Shown piece by piece: positions 1 to 7,727 of a stretch of 21,332 nucleotides of DNA (positions are counted from its first letter, which is position 1; the number at the start of each line of letters is the position of its first letter). The position numbers and the translations under genes were made by a program. Origin of the DNA: Bacillota bacterium. Lineage in GTDB: Bacteria; Bacillota; Clostridia; Lachnospirales; Lachnospiraceae. The notes beneath the pieces were generated by a model. The model was not told the origin of the DNA and searched no databases. It saw nothing but the letters and a program-made list of their open reading frames with translations. Location: NCBI GenBank assembly GCA_023424995.1, contig JAFADH010000184.1, positions 1 through 21,332 of the forward strand. The letters run 5' to 3'.

Positions 1-2
1 TG

Positions 3-962
3 AGGATCGCAGCTGCCTTCCTTGCCGCCCTGATGCTGGGCACACTGTCCGGATGCCGGCTGGCGCGGGAAGAAGCAGGAATAAATACCCGGGAGGACAG
101 ATTGATCGGCATTTTTTTAACTACCGAGTATCTCGACCTGTTCAATTTTGAAGGTTATCTGAATGACAATATCGGAAGCTTCTCCGGCGGAGAAATAAAG
201 ATTGACGGGCCTGCGGAAAAGTATCAGGGCAGGCTGTACGCCGAATTGAGGCCGAAAACGCTGACCAACCTGGAAACAGGCGAAAAGACCGTGACAGAAG
301 AATACATTTTCCCTGGTGTTGAAGGCATCTCGTATTTTTCCGCCGACGTTCCCGATACCCCGGAACGCGAGGGCTATGTCACTTCGGGGTCGGACGAGGC
401 GATCAGCGACGGCCATACGAACTTGAGCTACAGCGACCAGGGGAACAGTATAACCATGGAAGGAACGGTCTATGTATCCCCGGGCCATGGCAGCATATAT
501 TATTTCAATCCGGTTTACCAGAGCGCGGATGGCCATGTCTATGCGCTGTCAGGCAGCGGACTTTCTGCTGATGGAGTCCAAAGTGAGGGAGCGGTATATG
601 CACAAACTCTTGATGCCAGCTATACATTAACAGAAAACGGAAATACCAGGACAGACAGCATCTCAGTGAAGATTTCCATTAGTGTAATGTTCCCTTCGGA
701 AAAAATAACGATTTTACAGATGGATGCAGACAGTACGGTAGTCTCCGGAACGGAATATATCCCGGGAGAAATGCCCGAGTCGATCACGCCGGAGGAAAAT
801 GCTGAGTATATCGTAGTCGAGACTCATAAGACGGACAGGAGCGGTAATACTTTCACCGCACGGAAGCTGTACGGCAGGGACGCAGAATCTCTTGAGACTT
901 TCCATAGCAGGGAGGATGGCGTGTGCATTAAAAAATGGGTGCAGGTAAAATGGCCAAAATAA
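3..962 (+). CDS. Lipoprotein of unknown function, 5' end outside the window
   Basis: The frame is open from base 3, and its first visible residues form the hydrophobic core of a signal peptide (AAAFLAALMLGTLSGC) ending in a lipobox LSGC, with the lipidation cysteine at codon 54-56. An ATG lies at 33, but it falls inside the signal peptide, so the true start must be just upstream of the window. The mature part (about 300 residues) is acidic, rich in Gly, Ser, Thr and Tyr, has no further hydrophobic segment and no motif I recognise. It should be anchored on the outer face of the cytoplasmic membrane. The context gives no function: the next gene is on the other strand. The coding call is sound; the role is unknown. 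Confidence 0.8.
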   Translation, partial: RIAAAFLAALMLGTLSGCRLAREEAGINTREDRLIGIFLTTEYLDLFNFEGYLNDNIGSFSGGEIKIDGPAEKYQGRLYAELRPKTLTNLETGEKTVTEEYIFPGVEGISYFSADVPDTPEREGYVTSGSDEAISDGHTNLSYSDQGNSITMEGTVYVSPGHGSIYYFNPVYQSADGHVYALSGSGLSADGVQSEGAVYAQTLDASYTLTENGNTRTDSISVKISISVMFPSEKITILQMDADSTVVSGTEYIPGEMPESITPEENAEYIVVETHKTDRSGNTFTARKLYGRDAESLETFHSREDGVCIKKWVQVKWPK

Positions 963-997
963 AACTCACAGGCCGTGTAGTGCCAAATCGACGAAAA

Positions 998-1028
998 AAA
1001 TAGCTGCGGGGTCCATACGCAGCTATTT
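998..1028. terminator. Bidirectional hairpin terminator
   Basis: A perfect 11-bp stem (AAATAGCTGCG at 998-1008 and CGCAGCTATTT at 1018-1028) encloses a 9-base loop between two convergent genes. Read on the minus strand it is followed by a run of seven T, so it fits best as terminator for the minus-strand fragment to its right. On the plus strand the tail is AAATTTTAT, weaker but usable for the lipoprotein gene. Confidence 0.75.
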
Positions 1029-1042
1029 AAATTTTATCTGAC

Positions 1043-1228
1043 TTATTCGTATATAACTTCCGTTATAATATTAAATGCGTCTTTATCAACCGAAGTAACG
1101 GACCTTGGAATTGTTATTGATTTAAGATTGCCGAATCCATTTGTAAATACTTTTCCTTTAATTTTAGTCACACCGTCAGGAATAATAAAGGTATTCAGGG
1201 AATAAAAATCACTTTTTGATGTAATCAT
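1043..1228 (-). pseudogene. BspA-like leucine-rich-repeat fragment
   Basis: The 61-residue product contains two units of the LRR_5 (BspA/Treponema type) pattern: FIIPDGVTKIKGKVF and LKSITIPRSVTSVDKDAF. Whole proteins of this family carry many such repeats behind a signal peptide, so this is a leftover end. The open frame extends about 14 codons upstream of the ATG at 1228 with plausible repeat-like residues before reaching TAA stops, which supports decay rather than a genuine short gene. No ribosome binding site is clear before the ATG. The family match is fairly sure; whether anything is expressed is doubtful. Confidence 0.5.
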
Positions 1229-1368
1229 GCAGTGTTCCGGTAAATGTATCGAAGATAAATCAAGATTTTCTTAATATTAATATTTTACCGGATAAATTTG
1301 TCATTTGTATGATCAAGGAATTATTTTGTAAGGTACAGGCGAAACAAGCTGTAAAGCTCACTGAATAA

Positions 1369-1391
1369 ATATGGGCCTTATTATCCCATAT
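1369..1391 (-). terminator. Hairpin directly after the TetR stop
   Basis: ATATGGG (1369-1375) and CCCATAT (1385-1391) form a 7-bp stem with a 9-base loop, starting right after the TAG stop of the minus-strand regulator. The following tail on that strand is TTTATTC, a weak T tract. It is probably a simple terminator. Confidence 0.45.
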
Positions 1392-2021
1392 CTATAAATC
1401 GTTATTTAAGCCGTAAGTATGAAAAATCCCGTATCCCAGCAGAGACGCTACATAATTTGCCATTTCTTCAGGGGTGTAAGGCATGTTATTTTCCAGCCAC
1501 CAAGTTAATGTATCTTTAACAGCTCCGACACTGAATTGTGCCATGATGAAATAGGGTATCTGGGGGTTCCTGTTATTTAAGGGACCGCCTTGCAGCCGGT
1601 AAAGAGCGCGTTCAACCAGATACGTGTTAAGCATTTTATTAAAGGTCTTGTTATGATGAATGGTGAGCATGATAAGATAAAATTCTTTGTGTTCTGCCGC
1701 ATGGTTAAAAAAAGTGATTAAATGGGTCGGAACAATGCCGTTCACCACCGACTCATGCGTAATATCGGGAAATTCGACGGTTGAAGCTAATTCGTCAAAC
1801 ATAACTCTTGTCCCCTGATAAAGCAGATCATATTTGTCTTCATAATGCTTGTAAAAGGTGGTCCTGTGCACGAATGCCCGCTCACATATTTCATTTACGC
1901 TAATGTTTTCAAAGCCCTTTTCTTTTATAAGAAATAATAAAGAATCAAATAAAAACTTGCGTGTTCTTATAACGCGGAGATCAAGTTTGGCTGTTTTATG
2001 TTTGGCAGTTTTATTTTTCAT
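1392..2021 (-). CDS. TetR/AcrR family transcriptional regulator
   Basis: About 209 residues. The N-terminal third is a classic TetR helix-turn-helix: a helix ending in ...LIKEKGFENISVNEIC, then the recognition part ERAFVHRTTFYKHYEDKYDLL. The rest is the helical ligand-binding and dimer domain and resembles the short C-terminal domains of clostridial regulators of this type. The longest frame begins at 2036, but that ATG has no ribosome binding site. GGGG at 2031-2034 sits 9 bases before the ATG at 2021, so I prefer that start. The gene is divergent from the dehydrogenase at 2187, the usual arrangement for a TetR repressor and its target, so it probably controls that gene and itself. The ligand is unknown. 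Confidence 0.9.
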   Translation of the reverse strand: MKNKTAKHKTAKLDLRVIRTRKFLFDSLLFLIKEKGFENISVNEICERAFVHRTTFYKHYEDKYDLLYQGTRVMFDELASTVEFPDITHESVVNGIVPTHLITFFNHAAEHKEFYLIMLTIHHNKTFNKMLNTYLVERALYRLQGGPLNNRNPQIPYFIMAQFSVGAVKDTLTWWLENNMPYTPEEMANYVASLLGYGIFHTYGLNNDL

Positions 2022-2073
2022 ATACATTTTCCCCATCTTTGTAGACTAACTTATATATATCATATACTGTTGT

Positions 2074-2102
2074 TTGCATCAAGGCTTTTAGACTTATATA
2101 AT
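2074..2102 (+). promoter_or_regulatory. Candidate promoter for the dehydrogenase
   Basis: TTGCAT (2074-2079), a 17-base spacer and a perfect TATAAT (2097-2102) lie in the divergent intergenic region. An inverted pair, ACTAACTT at 2045-2052 and AAGTTAGT at 2110-2117, flanks it, and the right copy sits just after the -10 box, where a repressor could act. The -35 match is poor, so the call is moderate. Confidence 0.45.
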
Positions 2103-2186
2103 TCAGATGAAGTTAGTATACAGTTATATAAAATTATAAAAGTTATTCTGCATCAAGCAGACAGTTGCCTTAGAAAGGGGATCATG

Positions 2187-2996
2187 ATGAAAACTGACAT
2201 TTTCAAGGAAAGCGTTGCATTCGTTACAGGAGGTAGTTCCGGTATTGGCCGGTCATTATGTCTGGAATTGGCACGAAAGGGCGCTAAGGTTATTATTGCG
2301 GATATTAATTCAGCTGCCGCTGACTGCGTTGTTTCCGAAATCGCAGAAGCTGGTGGTAGCGCAGCCGCAGTAATTGCAGATATTTCTATACCTGCTCAGA
2401 TTGAAAGTGCGATCAGAGAGGCGGTAAGCCTTTTTGGCCGTATAGATTTCATGTTTAATAACGCAGGTATAGCACTGGTTGCGGAGATGTACCATATGGA
2501 TGCGGCACGGTGGAAGCGTATGATCGATATTAACCTAATGGGTGTAATTTATGGGACACATTATGCCTATCAGATAATGTGCAGTCAGAAATCGGGACAT
2601 ATTATTAATACGGCTTCATTGGGAGGCCTGGTCCCGGGGCCTTTACGTTCTGCCTATGTAACCGGTAAATTTGGTGTGGTCGGTCTGACTTTATCACTGC
2701 GTACAGAAGCCGGCAAGTATGGAGTACAGGCAAGTGTTGTTTGCCCCGGCGCTGTGAGGACACCCATATTTCAGACATCTGAAATGATTGGAAACGACCG
2801 TAAAAAAACCGAAGATGGCCTGAAGAAAATTAAAATGATGGATCCTGATGAAGCGGCAATTAAGATCCTGCGGGGCGTTGTCCGCAACAAGGGGATCATT
2901 GTAATGGATGCAATGACCAGATCCCTGTGGGGGTTATTTCGGTTTTCGCCAACACTATTTGAACGATTGGTCAGCCGGATCACTGTAGCTAAATAA
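2187..2996 (+). CDS. Short-chain dehydrogenase/reductase (SDR), NAD(P)-dependent
   Basis: 269 residues, the usual length of a classical SDR. In order: dinucleotide-binding TGGSSGIG at residues 14-21, an acidic residue at the end of the second strand (ADIN, 38-41) that suggests NAD(H) preference, structural NNAG at 91-94, Asn116, and the catalytic set Ser144, Tyr157, Lys161 (YVTGK). The C-terminal part after a PG motif is basic and hydrophobic and may bind the substrate or the membrane. The substrate cannot be told. The start is ATG 2187: GGGG at 2177-2180 is 6 bases before it, against 3 for the adjacent ATG at 2184. It is transcribed away from the TetR gene and ends 30 bases from the convergent hydrolase gene. 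Confidence 0.93.
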   Translation: MKTDIFKESVAFVTGGSSGIGRSLCLELARKGAKVIIADINSAAADCVVSEIAEAGGSAAAVIADISIPAQIESAIREAVSLFGRIDFMFNNAGIALVAEMYHMDAARWKRMIDINLMGVIYGTHYAYQIMCSQKSGHIINTASLGGLVPGPLRSAYVTGKFGVVGLTLSLRTEAGKYGVQASVVCPGAVRTPIFQTSEMIGNDRKKTEDGLKKIKMMDPDEAAIKILRGVVRNKGIIVMDAMTRSLWGLFRFSPTLFERLVSRITVAK

Positions 2997-3026
2997 AATA
3001 ATATTCTGAAGGGCAGAACAGATTAT

Positions 3027-4115
3027 TTAATAACCCTTTTCTATTGCTGCTTTCTCTGCTGCATCAGAAGTCATATCGGAAGAAGTAATTGCATAAGGCT
3101 CCGCATTGACCGAGATGCTTTTGCCATCAGTGGTGAAGACAATGCTGCCCTGTTCATCCGTCCGGTAAAGCTTAACAGCCCGCTCCTTCATAGCCTGCAT
3201 GGCTGCCGAATGGGGATGCTCGAATTTATTTCCTTTCCCGACACTGATTACAGCATATTGCGGGTCAACCTTATCTAAGAAGTTAATCGTACTGCTGGTA
3301 GAAGAACCATGATGGCTGAGCTTTAATACATCCGCGGATAAATCAATGCCGTTTTCAAGCATTTCGGCTTCTGAGACGGCCTGGGCATCTCCTGCCAGCA
3401 GGAAAGAATTACTGCCATAGGTAAGTTTTATTCCAATGCTGTAATCATTTAAGGATTCGTAGCCGGATGAATTAGGAGAGATTATAACAAAGGAAGCATT
3501 GCCGAGAGTATAGTTATCCCCAACCGCAGGCCTTGTGATAATAAGGTTATTATTAGCAATGGCTTCCAGTAAGTCATTGTAATTCTCTGAATCAATGGAA
3601 ACGTCCGGCAGGAGTATCATACCTACGTTGAACGCATTAATAACGGTATCGAGCCCTCCGATATGATCGTTGTGGGGATGGGTACCGATAACGTAATCCA
3701 GTTTTTCTGCTCCAAGCTCTTTAAGGTATTCTGTAACGGCAGCCCCTTTTTCGTTTACTCCTGCATCAATAAGCATAAAGTGGCCATTATCTTCGATCAG
3801 AATGGAATCTCCCTGGTCAACGTCAATAAAATGAAGCCTGACCGTTGGGGTTACTGCGGGGGCAGGCGTATTGTCCGAAGTCTCATCTGAGGGAGCGGGA
3901 GCAATCGTAATTATTGCGGTGGGAGGAAGCGTTGGTGCGGCTTCTGAAACAGGAACAGGAGTATTGGTTGGTGTAATATCCGGAATGCCGGTTGGTTTTG
4001 TATTTTGATCAGAAGCAGCGGATTGTATATAGAGAAATACCGCTATAAATAATGTAATTACAACTCCAAGCAGGGCAAGAAGGATTGCTGCTTTGTTTCT
4101 TTTACTTCTATTCAT
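3027..4115 (-). CDS. Membrane-anchored ComEC-like metallo-beta-lactamase-fold hydrolase
   Basis: 362 residues. An N-terminal basic stretch is followed by one hydrophobic helix (AAILLALLGVVITLFIAVFLY), then a Thr/Pro-rich spacer of roughly 60 residues, so the enzyme domain sits outside the membrane. The hydrolase domain begins at VRLHFIDVDQGDSILI, has the metal site THPHNDHIGG, the GDA strand and SHHGSS, then the HPHS and FTTDG ending typical of the stand-alone relatives of the ComEC C-terminal domain. Members are thought to act as nucleases or phosphodiesterases on extracellular DNA or other phosphoesters; the substrate here is unknown. A GTG at 4130 would add five residues; I chose the ATG, but neither has a strong ribosome binding site. 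It stands alone, convergent with the dehydrogenase. Confidence 0.9.
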   Translation of the reverse strand: MNRSKRNKAAILLALLGVVITLFIAVFLYIQSAASDQNTKPTGIPDITPTNTPVPVSEAAPTLPPTAIITIAPAPSDETSDNTPAPAVTPTVRLHFIDVDQGDSILIEDNGHFMLIDAGVNEKGAAVTEYLKELGAEKLDYVIGTHPHNDHIGGLDTVINAFNVGMILLPDVSIDSENYNDLLEAIANNNLIITRPAVGDNYTLGNASFVIISPNSSGYESLNDYSIGIKLTYGSNSFLLAGDAQAVSEAEMLENGIDLSADVLKLSHHGSSTSSTINFLDKVDPQYAVISVGKGNKFEHPHSAAMQAMKERAVKLYRTDEQGSIVFTTDGKSISVNAEPYAITSSDMTSDAAEKAAIEKGY

Positions 4116-4256
4116 TGTAAGACTACTCACATTTCTACTTTATCAAATATGTTTCATTGATATCTGGCAGTCACGCTGAAATTATAATACGACCGGCCTT
4201 GACTGATTATATCCGGTTCCTGCTAAAGTGTACTTATTTGGTGATGTGTACTCACC

Positions 4257-4473
4257 TTGTTCGGCGCCGGTATTATCCATCGATATTATACCATATTCGT
4301 AAGCTCATATGATATTGGCACTTCGTACCATGATGCGCACCCGCTCTGCTCGGCGCAGTTAATGTCTGCCTACATTATACCACATTCACAAGTTCTTATG
4401 GTATTAGCACTTCGTGCCATGATACGCACTCGTTCTGCTCGGCGCAGTATAATGCCTGCCGACATTATACCAT
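4257..4473. repeat. Non-coding tandem repeat, unit about 89-90 bp
   Basis: Two nearly full units, 4284-4372 and 4373-4462, share the order CATTATACCA, TTCnnAAG, GGCACTTCGT or AGCACTTCGT, CCATGAT, CGCAC, TCTGCTCGGCGCAG. A partial copy precedes them (TGTTCGGCGC from 4257) and another follows (CATTATACCAT, 4463-4473). The units differ at many transitions, so the duplication is not recent. Each unit has a potential short hairpin around CACTTCGTG. No ribosome binding site or protein-like frame is convincing. Of the 507 bases between the hydrolase and DUF4256 genes, this is the only clear structure; 4131-4256 shows nothing I can name. Confidence 0.75.
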
Positions 4474-4637
4474 AAATGTCAAAGCAGTGGTATTATTCGT
4501 CAGCCTCATTCAATCACCTTGATAACAATATGAAAGCGGAGATTCCGGATGAAAGAACTAAGGATATCTGGATTTATGCCTTGACAAGCATACGTCTTAT
4601 AGTTATTATTTTGATTAAAATTATGGGAGGGACTATC

Positions 4638-5219
4638 ATGGAGAAGAAAAATATAAATAGTAAGAAAAAAGAGCTGTTACCGGAAGAACGTGAGGAACTG
4701 GTGGGAACATTGAAAGCCCGTTTTGAGAAAAATTTGGACCGCCATAAAGGTCTTGAATGGGACAAAGTACAGGCAAAGCTCGAAGCTGATATGGACAAAC
4801 TGTGGTCGCTTAAAGAGATGGAGATAACCGGAGGCGAACCGGATGTTGTAGGTTATGACAAAAATACAAATGAATACATTTTTTATGATTGTTCGCCGGA
4901 AAGCCCTAAAGGCCGGAGAAGTGTTTGCTACGACCGTGAAGCGCTGGAGTCAAGGAAAGAACATAGACCGGAAAATAACGCCGTCCATATGGCTGAAACC
5001 ATGGGCATTGAGATTTTAACGGAAGAAGAATACCGGGAGCTTCAAAAGCTTGGAAAGTTTGATACAAAAACATCAAGCTGGGTAAAAACACCTGATCATA
5101 TTAGAAAACTTGGCGGAGCCATCTTTTGTGATCGCCGCTACGACACTGTGTTTGTGTACCATAATGGTGCAGAATCTTACTATGGTGTCAGAGGGTTCCG
5201 AGGTTCTCTTAAGATTTGA
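4638..5219 (+). CDS. DUF4256 family protein
   Basis: 193 residues, soluble, rich in charged residues. It follows the DUF4256 pattern throughout: an N-terminal helix pair (LKARFEKNLDRHKGLEWDKV and the following LEADMDKLWSL), then EITGGEPDVVGYD, FYDCSPESPKGRRS.CYDREALESRK, a middle block with AETMGIEILTEEEYRELQ, and a C-terminal CDRRYDTVFVYHNGAESYYGVRGFRG. The function of the family is not known to me. The frame is open from 4476, but the ATG at 4638 has GGGAGG at 4625-4630, 7 bases upstream, and matches the start of the family. It appears to be a single-gene unit that ends at the terminator near 5357, after a remnant of another gene. Confidence 0.88.
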   Translation: MEKKNINSKKKELLPEEREELVGTLKARFEKNLDRHKGLEWDKVQAKLEADMDKLWSLKEMEITGGEPDVVGYDKNTNEYIFYDCSPESPKGRRSVCYDREALESRKEHRPENNAVHMAETMGIEILTEEEYRELQKLGKFDTKTSSWVKTPDHIRKLGGAIFCDRRYDTVFVYHNGAESYYGVRGFRGSLKI

Positions 5220-5340
5220 TTTTGAATCCGACGGTAATAATTATTTGCAGGTTATAATGTTTAACTTCACGAGTAACCTGGCGTGAACCTTCAATTTGAA
5301 CTATTCGGAAATTCCTAATAGTTGCTCCAGGTTCAAGTTT
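5209..5340 (-). pseudogene. Remnant of a RhuM-family gene
   Basis: On the minus strand, about 43 codons read as ATIRNFRIVQIEGSRQVTRE and then VKHYNLQIIITVGFKIKS, the well-conserved middle of RhuM-type proteins (IRNFRIVQ.EG.R.V.R...HYNL..II.VGYRV.S), a motif also found next to Fic domains. Homologues continue with several hundred residues on either side, but here a stop follows directly and the upstream 40 codons are unrelated. It is therefore a decayed fragment squeezed between DUF4256 and the peptide cluster, a sign of past insertion or deletion at this spot. Confidence 0.6.
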
Positions 5341-5356
5341 AATAAAGAAATGATTT

Positions 5357-5401
5357 AAAAATGAGGACATGAGAGTGAAAACTTTCGTGTCCTCATTTTT
5401 T
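5357..5401 (+). terminator. Strong intrinsic terminator
   Basis: AAAAATGAGGACA (5357-5369) pairs perfectly with TGTCCTCATTTTT (5388-5400), with a smaller inner stem closed by GAAA, and ends in a run of six T. The A-rich left arm also makes it usable from the other strand. It separates the DUF4256 transcript from the peptide cluster. Confidence 0.85.
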
Positions 5402-5525
5402 AATATAAAAATACATGGAATGTAAGCTATTATTGAAAGCCTGGGTTGTATCTCCGTCAATTTTAATGTCGGATGGGAAAGGTTTACAGCAATATTTGAT
5501 ACAAAATAGTTAAAAATTGATTAGC

Positions 5526-5560
5526 TTGACAAGTAAAAATATGGTAAAGTAAAAATATGG
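5526..5560 (+). promoter_or_regulatory. Candidate promoter of the peptide cluster with a 14-bp direct repeat
   Basis: A perfect TTGACA lies at 5526-5531. The -10 box is not clear: TAAAAA at 5550-5555 is 18 bases downstream, and TAAAGT at 5545-5550 would be too close. AAGTAAAAATATGG occurs twice without mismatch, at 5531-5544 and 5547-5560, offset by 16 bases, overlapping the -35 box and the likely -10. Repeats placed like this often bind a regulator. No regulator gene lies inside the cluster. Confidence 0.5.
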
Positions 5561-5613
5561 AACTTATCGGACGAAGTAATTTTTTAATCTCTTTAAGATA
5601 AATGGGAGGAATT

Positions 5614-5646
5614 ATGACGGGCAGTTCAATGTCATATATACAATAA
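5614..5646 (+). CDS. 10-codon leader ORF in frame with the next gene
   Basis: GGGAGGA at 5604-5610 stands just before ATG 5614, the best ribosome binding site of this region. The ORF encodes MTGSSMSYIQ and stops at TAA 5644-5646. The next gene starts at ATG 5647, the very next codon in the same frame, and has no ribosome binding site of its own. It is either a leader that couples translation to the BtrH-like gene, or the true start of that gene broken by a nonsense change (or a sequencing error). Confidence 0.45.
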   Translation: MTGSSMSYIQ

Positions 5647-6708
5647 ATGGGAGAATATATCAATGATATAACAATATATGACGATATGAAGAAAATGTAC
5701 AGAAATGATGATATGTATTGCAACTGCTATTTTATGCTGCTGCTGAACATAACAAAAGCATTCGGTAAAAATGAGCACGAAATAATCCTGAATGCAGATC
5801 TGACCTATGATTTGTTTGAAAAAAACGATAGCGGATATCCCGGGTTCCGGTTAAAGGTGGAAACCTTTGTAGAAATGAATGAATTGCTGAAACATATGGG
5901 CATAGGCTTAAGCAGTAATAAAATAGAAGCAGTAAATGTAATTGACAGCATGAAAGAGTATATAAATCAGGGGAATTTAATTTTATTGTCCATTGATTTG
6001 TTCTATCAAAAAAATAAAGTATATTATTTTCAAAAACAGCATGGAGAGCATACTGTTCTGGTGTATGGCTATAGTGATGAAAAACAATGCCTGTATTTGA
6101 TTGATAATATTAATAAAGGTTATGAAAAGTATACCGTATCCTACGAAGAGGTCGCTGAGTATATAGAGGGGCTGTGCAATTATTGCGGTTACGGCAGGTA
6201 CTCGAATTACTTTATCCGTTTTTATAAAGACGGTGAGAAAGGTAGACACTCCGACGCTGATATTATAGACAGATTCTTTGCCGATATCAGTAAGAAAAAA
6301 TCAGCTTATGGAACAGCCTTACAATGTATTTTGGAATTTAAGGCACGGCTTAATGAAATGTGTACCTATCCGTCTTTTGAAGAGAATCTCTTAACAATGA
6401 AATATCGAAAAGCATCCTTATGTTTTAGAAACAGATTGGTTCTGGATCAAAGGTTTCGGAAAAATGACAGGTATGAAACACTGGTGAGCAATCAGGATGA
6501 GGTGTTGAAGGCATGGACACAGATCAGGACTTATTATATTTATATGAAAAGAAAGAATGCCGCTATAGAGGATATTAGTACAGACCTGTCTGACATGCTG
6601 TTGAGCATTTATCAGAAAGAGACGTATTTTTATGAAATTTTTTTGGATCTGACAGAGAAAGTGAAGAAGCAGCCTGTCAACATTTCAGAAAAGGAAAATA
6701 AATTATGA
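5647..6708 (+). CDS. BtrH-like papain-fold acyltransferase/peptidase of the peptide cluster
   Basis: 353 residues, cytoplasmic, no signal peptide. The N-terminal half has the layout of the butirosin biosynthesis protein H N-terminal domain, a papain/C39-like fold: a nucleophile region YCNCYFMLLL (Cys25/Cys27), then HGEHTVLVYGY with His135, then LIDN with Asp153. In the butirosin pathway BtrH moves an acyl group from a carrier protein to an amine; relatives with this fold can also be peptidases. The C-terminal half (about 200-353) is helical, with nothing I recognise. An acyl-carrier-like gene lies in the same operon, which favours transfer to or from that carrier. The start depends on coupling to the leader ORF. 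The end overlaps the next gene by 4 bases (ATGA). The family call is by pattern, not search. Confidence 0.72.
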   Translation: MGEYINDITIYDDMKKMYRNDDMYCNCYFMLLLNITKAFGKNEHEIILNADLTYDLFEKNDSGYPGFRLKVETFVEMNELLKHMGIGLSSNKIEAVNVIDSMKEYINQGNLILLSIDLFYQKNKVYYFQKQHGEHTVLVYGYSDEKQCLYLIDNINKGYEKYTVSYEEVAEYIEGLCNYCGYGRYSNYFIRFYKDGEKGRHSDADIIDRFFADISKKKSAYGTALQCILEFKARLNEMCTYPSFEENLLTMKYRKASLCFRNRLVLDQRFRKNDRYETLVSNQDEVLKAWTQIRTYYIYMKRKNAAIEDISTDLSDMLLSIYQKETYFYEIFLDLTEKVKKQPVNISEKENKL

Positions 6709-7727
6709 TAGAGAAACAAGAGGCGGTTTTATTTAAAAAGAACGGATATTTTCCGCGGCCGCATATTTTACAGGTGGAGATAACCAACCGGTGTTCCCTT
6801 TCCTGCCCTCAATGCTACAAGGACAGGCTGAATGAGGGAGATATGGAGGTGCCGCTGTTTCGGAGAATATTAAATGAAGCAGACCGATTAAAGGTCGGAA
6901 CAATTATGCTTAATGGCGGTGAACCCCTTGAACATAATAATTTTATAGAATTACTCACCATACTGGAGAGGTTTGCGTTCCAGGTGCATTGCTTTTCCAG
7001 CGGACAAGGTCTGACAGATGCTGTCTTAAATTTCTTATCAAAAACCAACCTCGACTTAAAGCTTTCCCTGTCACTCAACGGTTCCACAAAAGAAATCAAC
7101 AGTTTATCACGGGTGGGTTATGATATTTCCGTGAATGCCATAAAAAAGCTTGTTAAGGCCGGAAAACCCACCGGAATCAACTGGGTATGCCGGCAGGACA
7201 ACTTATACGATTTTCCGAAGCTGGTGGAATTTGCCAAGGAAAACGGCGTAAAGTGGGTAAATATCGCGGCAAATAAATTATCCGGTTTCGGGCGGATAAA
7301 TTCTCCGTTATGTGCAAAAGATTATGTGTTTTTGCTGGATTACCTGGAACGGCAGGAAGCCGTAGATCCAAAATACATACGGATCCAATATTGTTATAAC
7401 CTCTTAAATGGACTGCGCAAAAATGGCGTGAATCAGCACCTGAACAGATGCGGTGCCGGAATATTTAGCTGTAATATTGATATCAACGGAGCATTCAGGC
7501 CGTGTACGCACCTGTATTATCCGGAACAGTTTGATTCCATTATAGAATATTGGAATCAGTCGGAGGTATTGCAGGATTTGAGAAAGAGCAGAGAGGAAAA
7601 GAAAAAATGCGGTTCCTGTTCCAAGCCGGCTCCCTGTTATTTTTGCAAAGCAATGTTTGAAAATACGGCACAGGATTTTTATAATGAACCGGATTCCTGT
7701 CCCATTAAGCAGCTTTACCAGACATAG
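6705..7727 (+). CDS. Radical SAM/SPASM peptide-modifying enzyme
   Basis: 340 residues. EITNRCSLSCPQCYKDRL carries the CxxxCxxC motif (Cys30, Cys34, Cys37) that binds the catalytic [4Fe-4S] cluster and S-adenosylmethionine, followed by MLNGGEPL, the SAM-binding GGE. The C-terminal SPASM domain is seen in CGAGIFSCNIDINGAFRPC, then CGSCSKPAPCYFC and a final Cys near 333, enough ligands for one or two auxiliary clusters. Such enzymes build thioether, C-C or epimerised residues in RiPP precursors. It overlaps the gene before it at ATGA (6705-6708), so the two are translated together. The length is near the family minimum and there is no obvious precursor-binding domain at the N terminus. The chemistry cannot be read from sequence. 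Confidence 0.9.
   Translation: MIEKQEAVLFKKNGYFPRPHILQVEITNRCSLSCPQCYKDRLNEGDMEVPLFRRILNEADRLKVGTIMLNGGEPLEHNNFIELLTILERFAFQVHCFSSGQGLTDAVLNFLSKTNLDLKLSLSLNGSTKEINSLSRVGYDISVNAIKKLVKAGKPTGINWVCRQDNLYDFPKLVEFAKENGVKWVNIAANKLSGFGRINSPLCAKDYVFLLDYLERQEAVDPKYIRIQYCYNLLNGLRKNGVNQHLNRCGAGIFSCNIDINGAFRPCTHLYYPEQFDSIIEYWNQSEVLQDLRKSREEKKKCGSCSKPAPCYFCKAMFENTAQDFYNEPDSCPIKQLYQT

Noticed and set aside
4284..4473. A CRISPR array, suggested by the regular repeat.
   Set aside because: Units are ~90 bp and directly abutting, with no unique spacers, and no cas gene is present.
4257..4475. A 72-codon open frame across the tandem repeat.
   Set aside because: It follows the repeat, has no ribosome binding site and a protein composition unlike its neighbours; treated as non-coding.
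5299..5323. A 25-base near-palindrome (AACTATT..GGAA.TTCC..AATAGTT) that looks like an operator.
   Set aside because: It encodes the conserved TIRNFRIV motif of the RhuM remnant on the minus strand; the palindrome is explained by that coding sequence.
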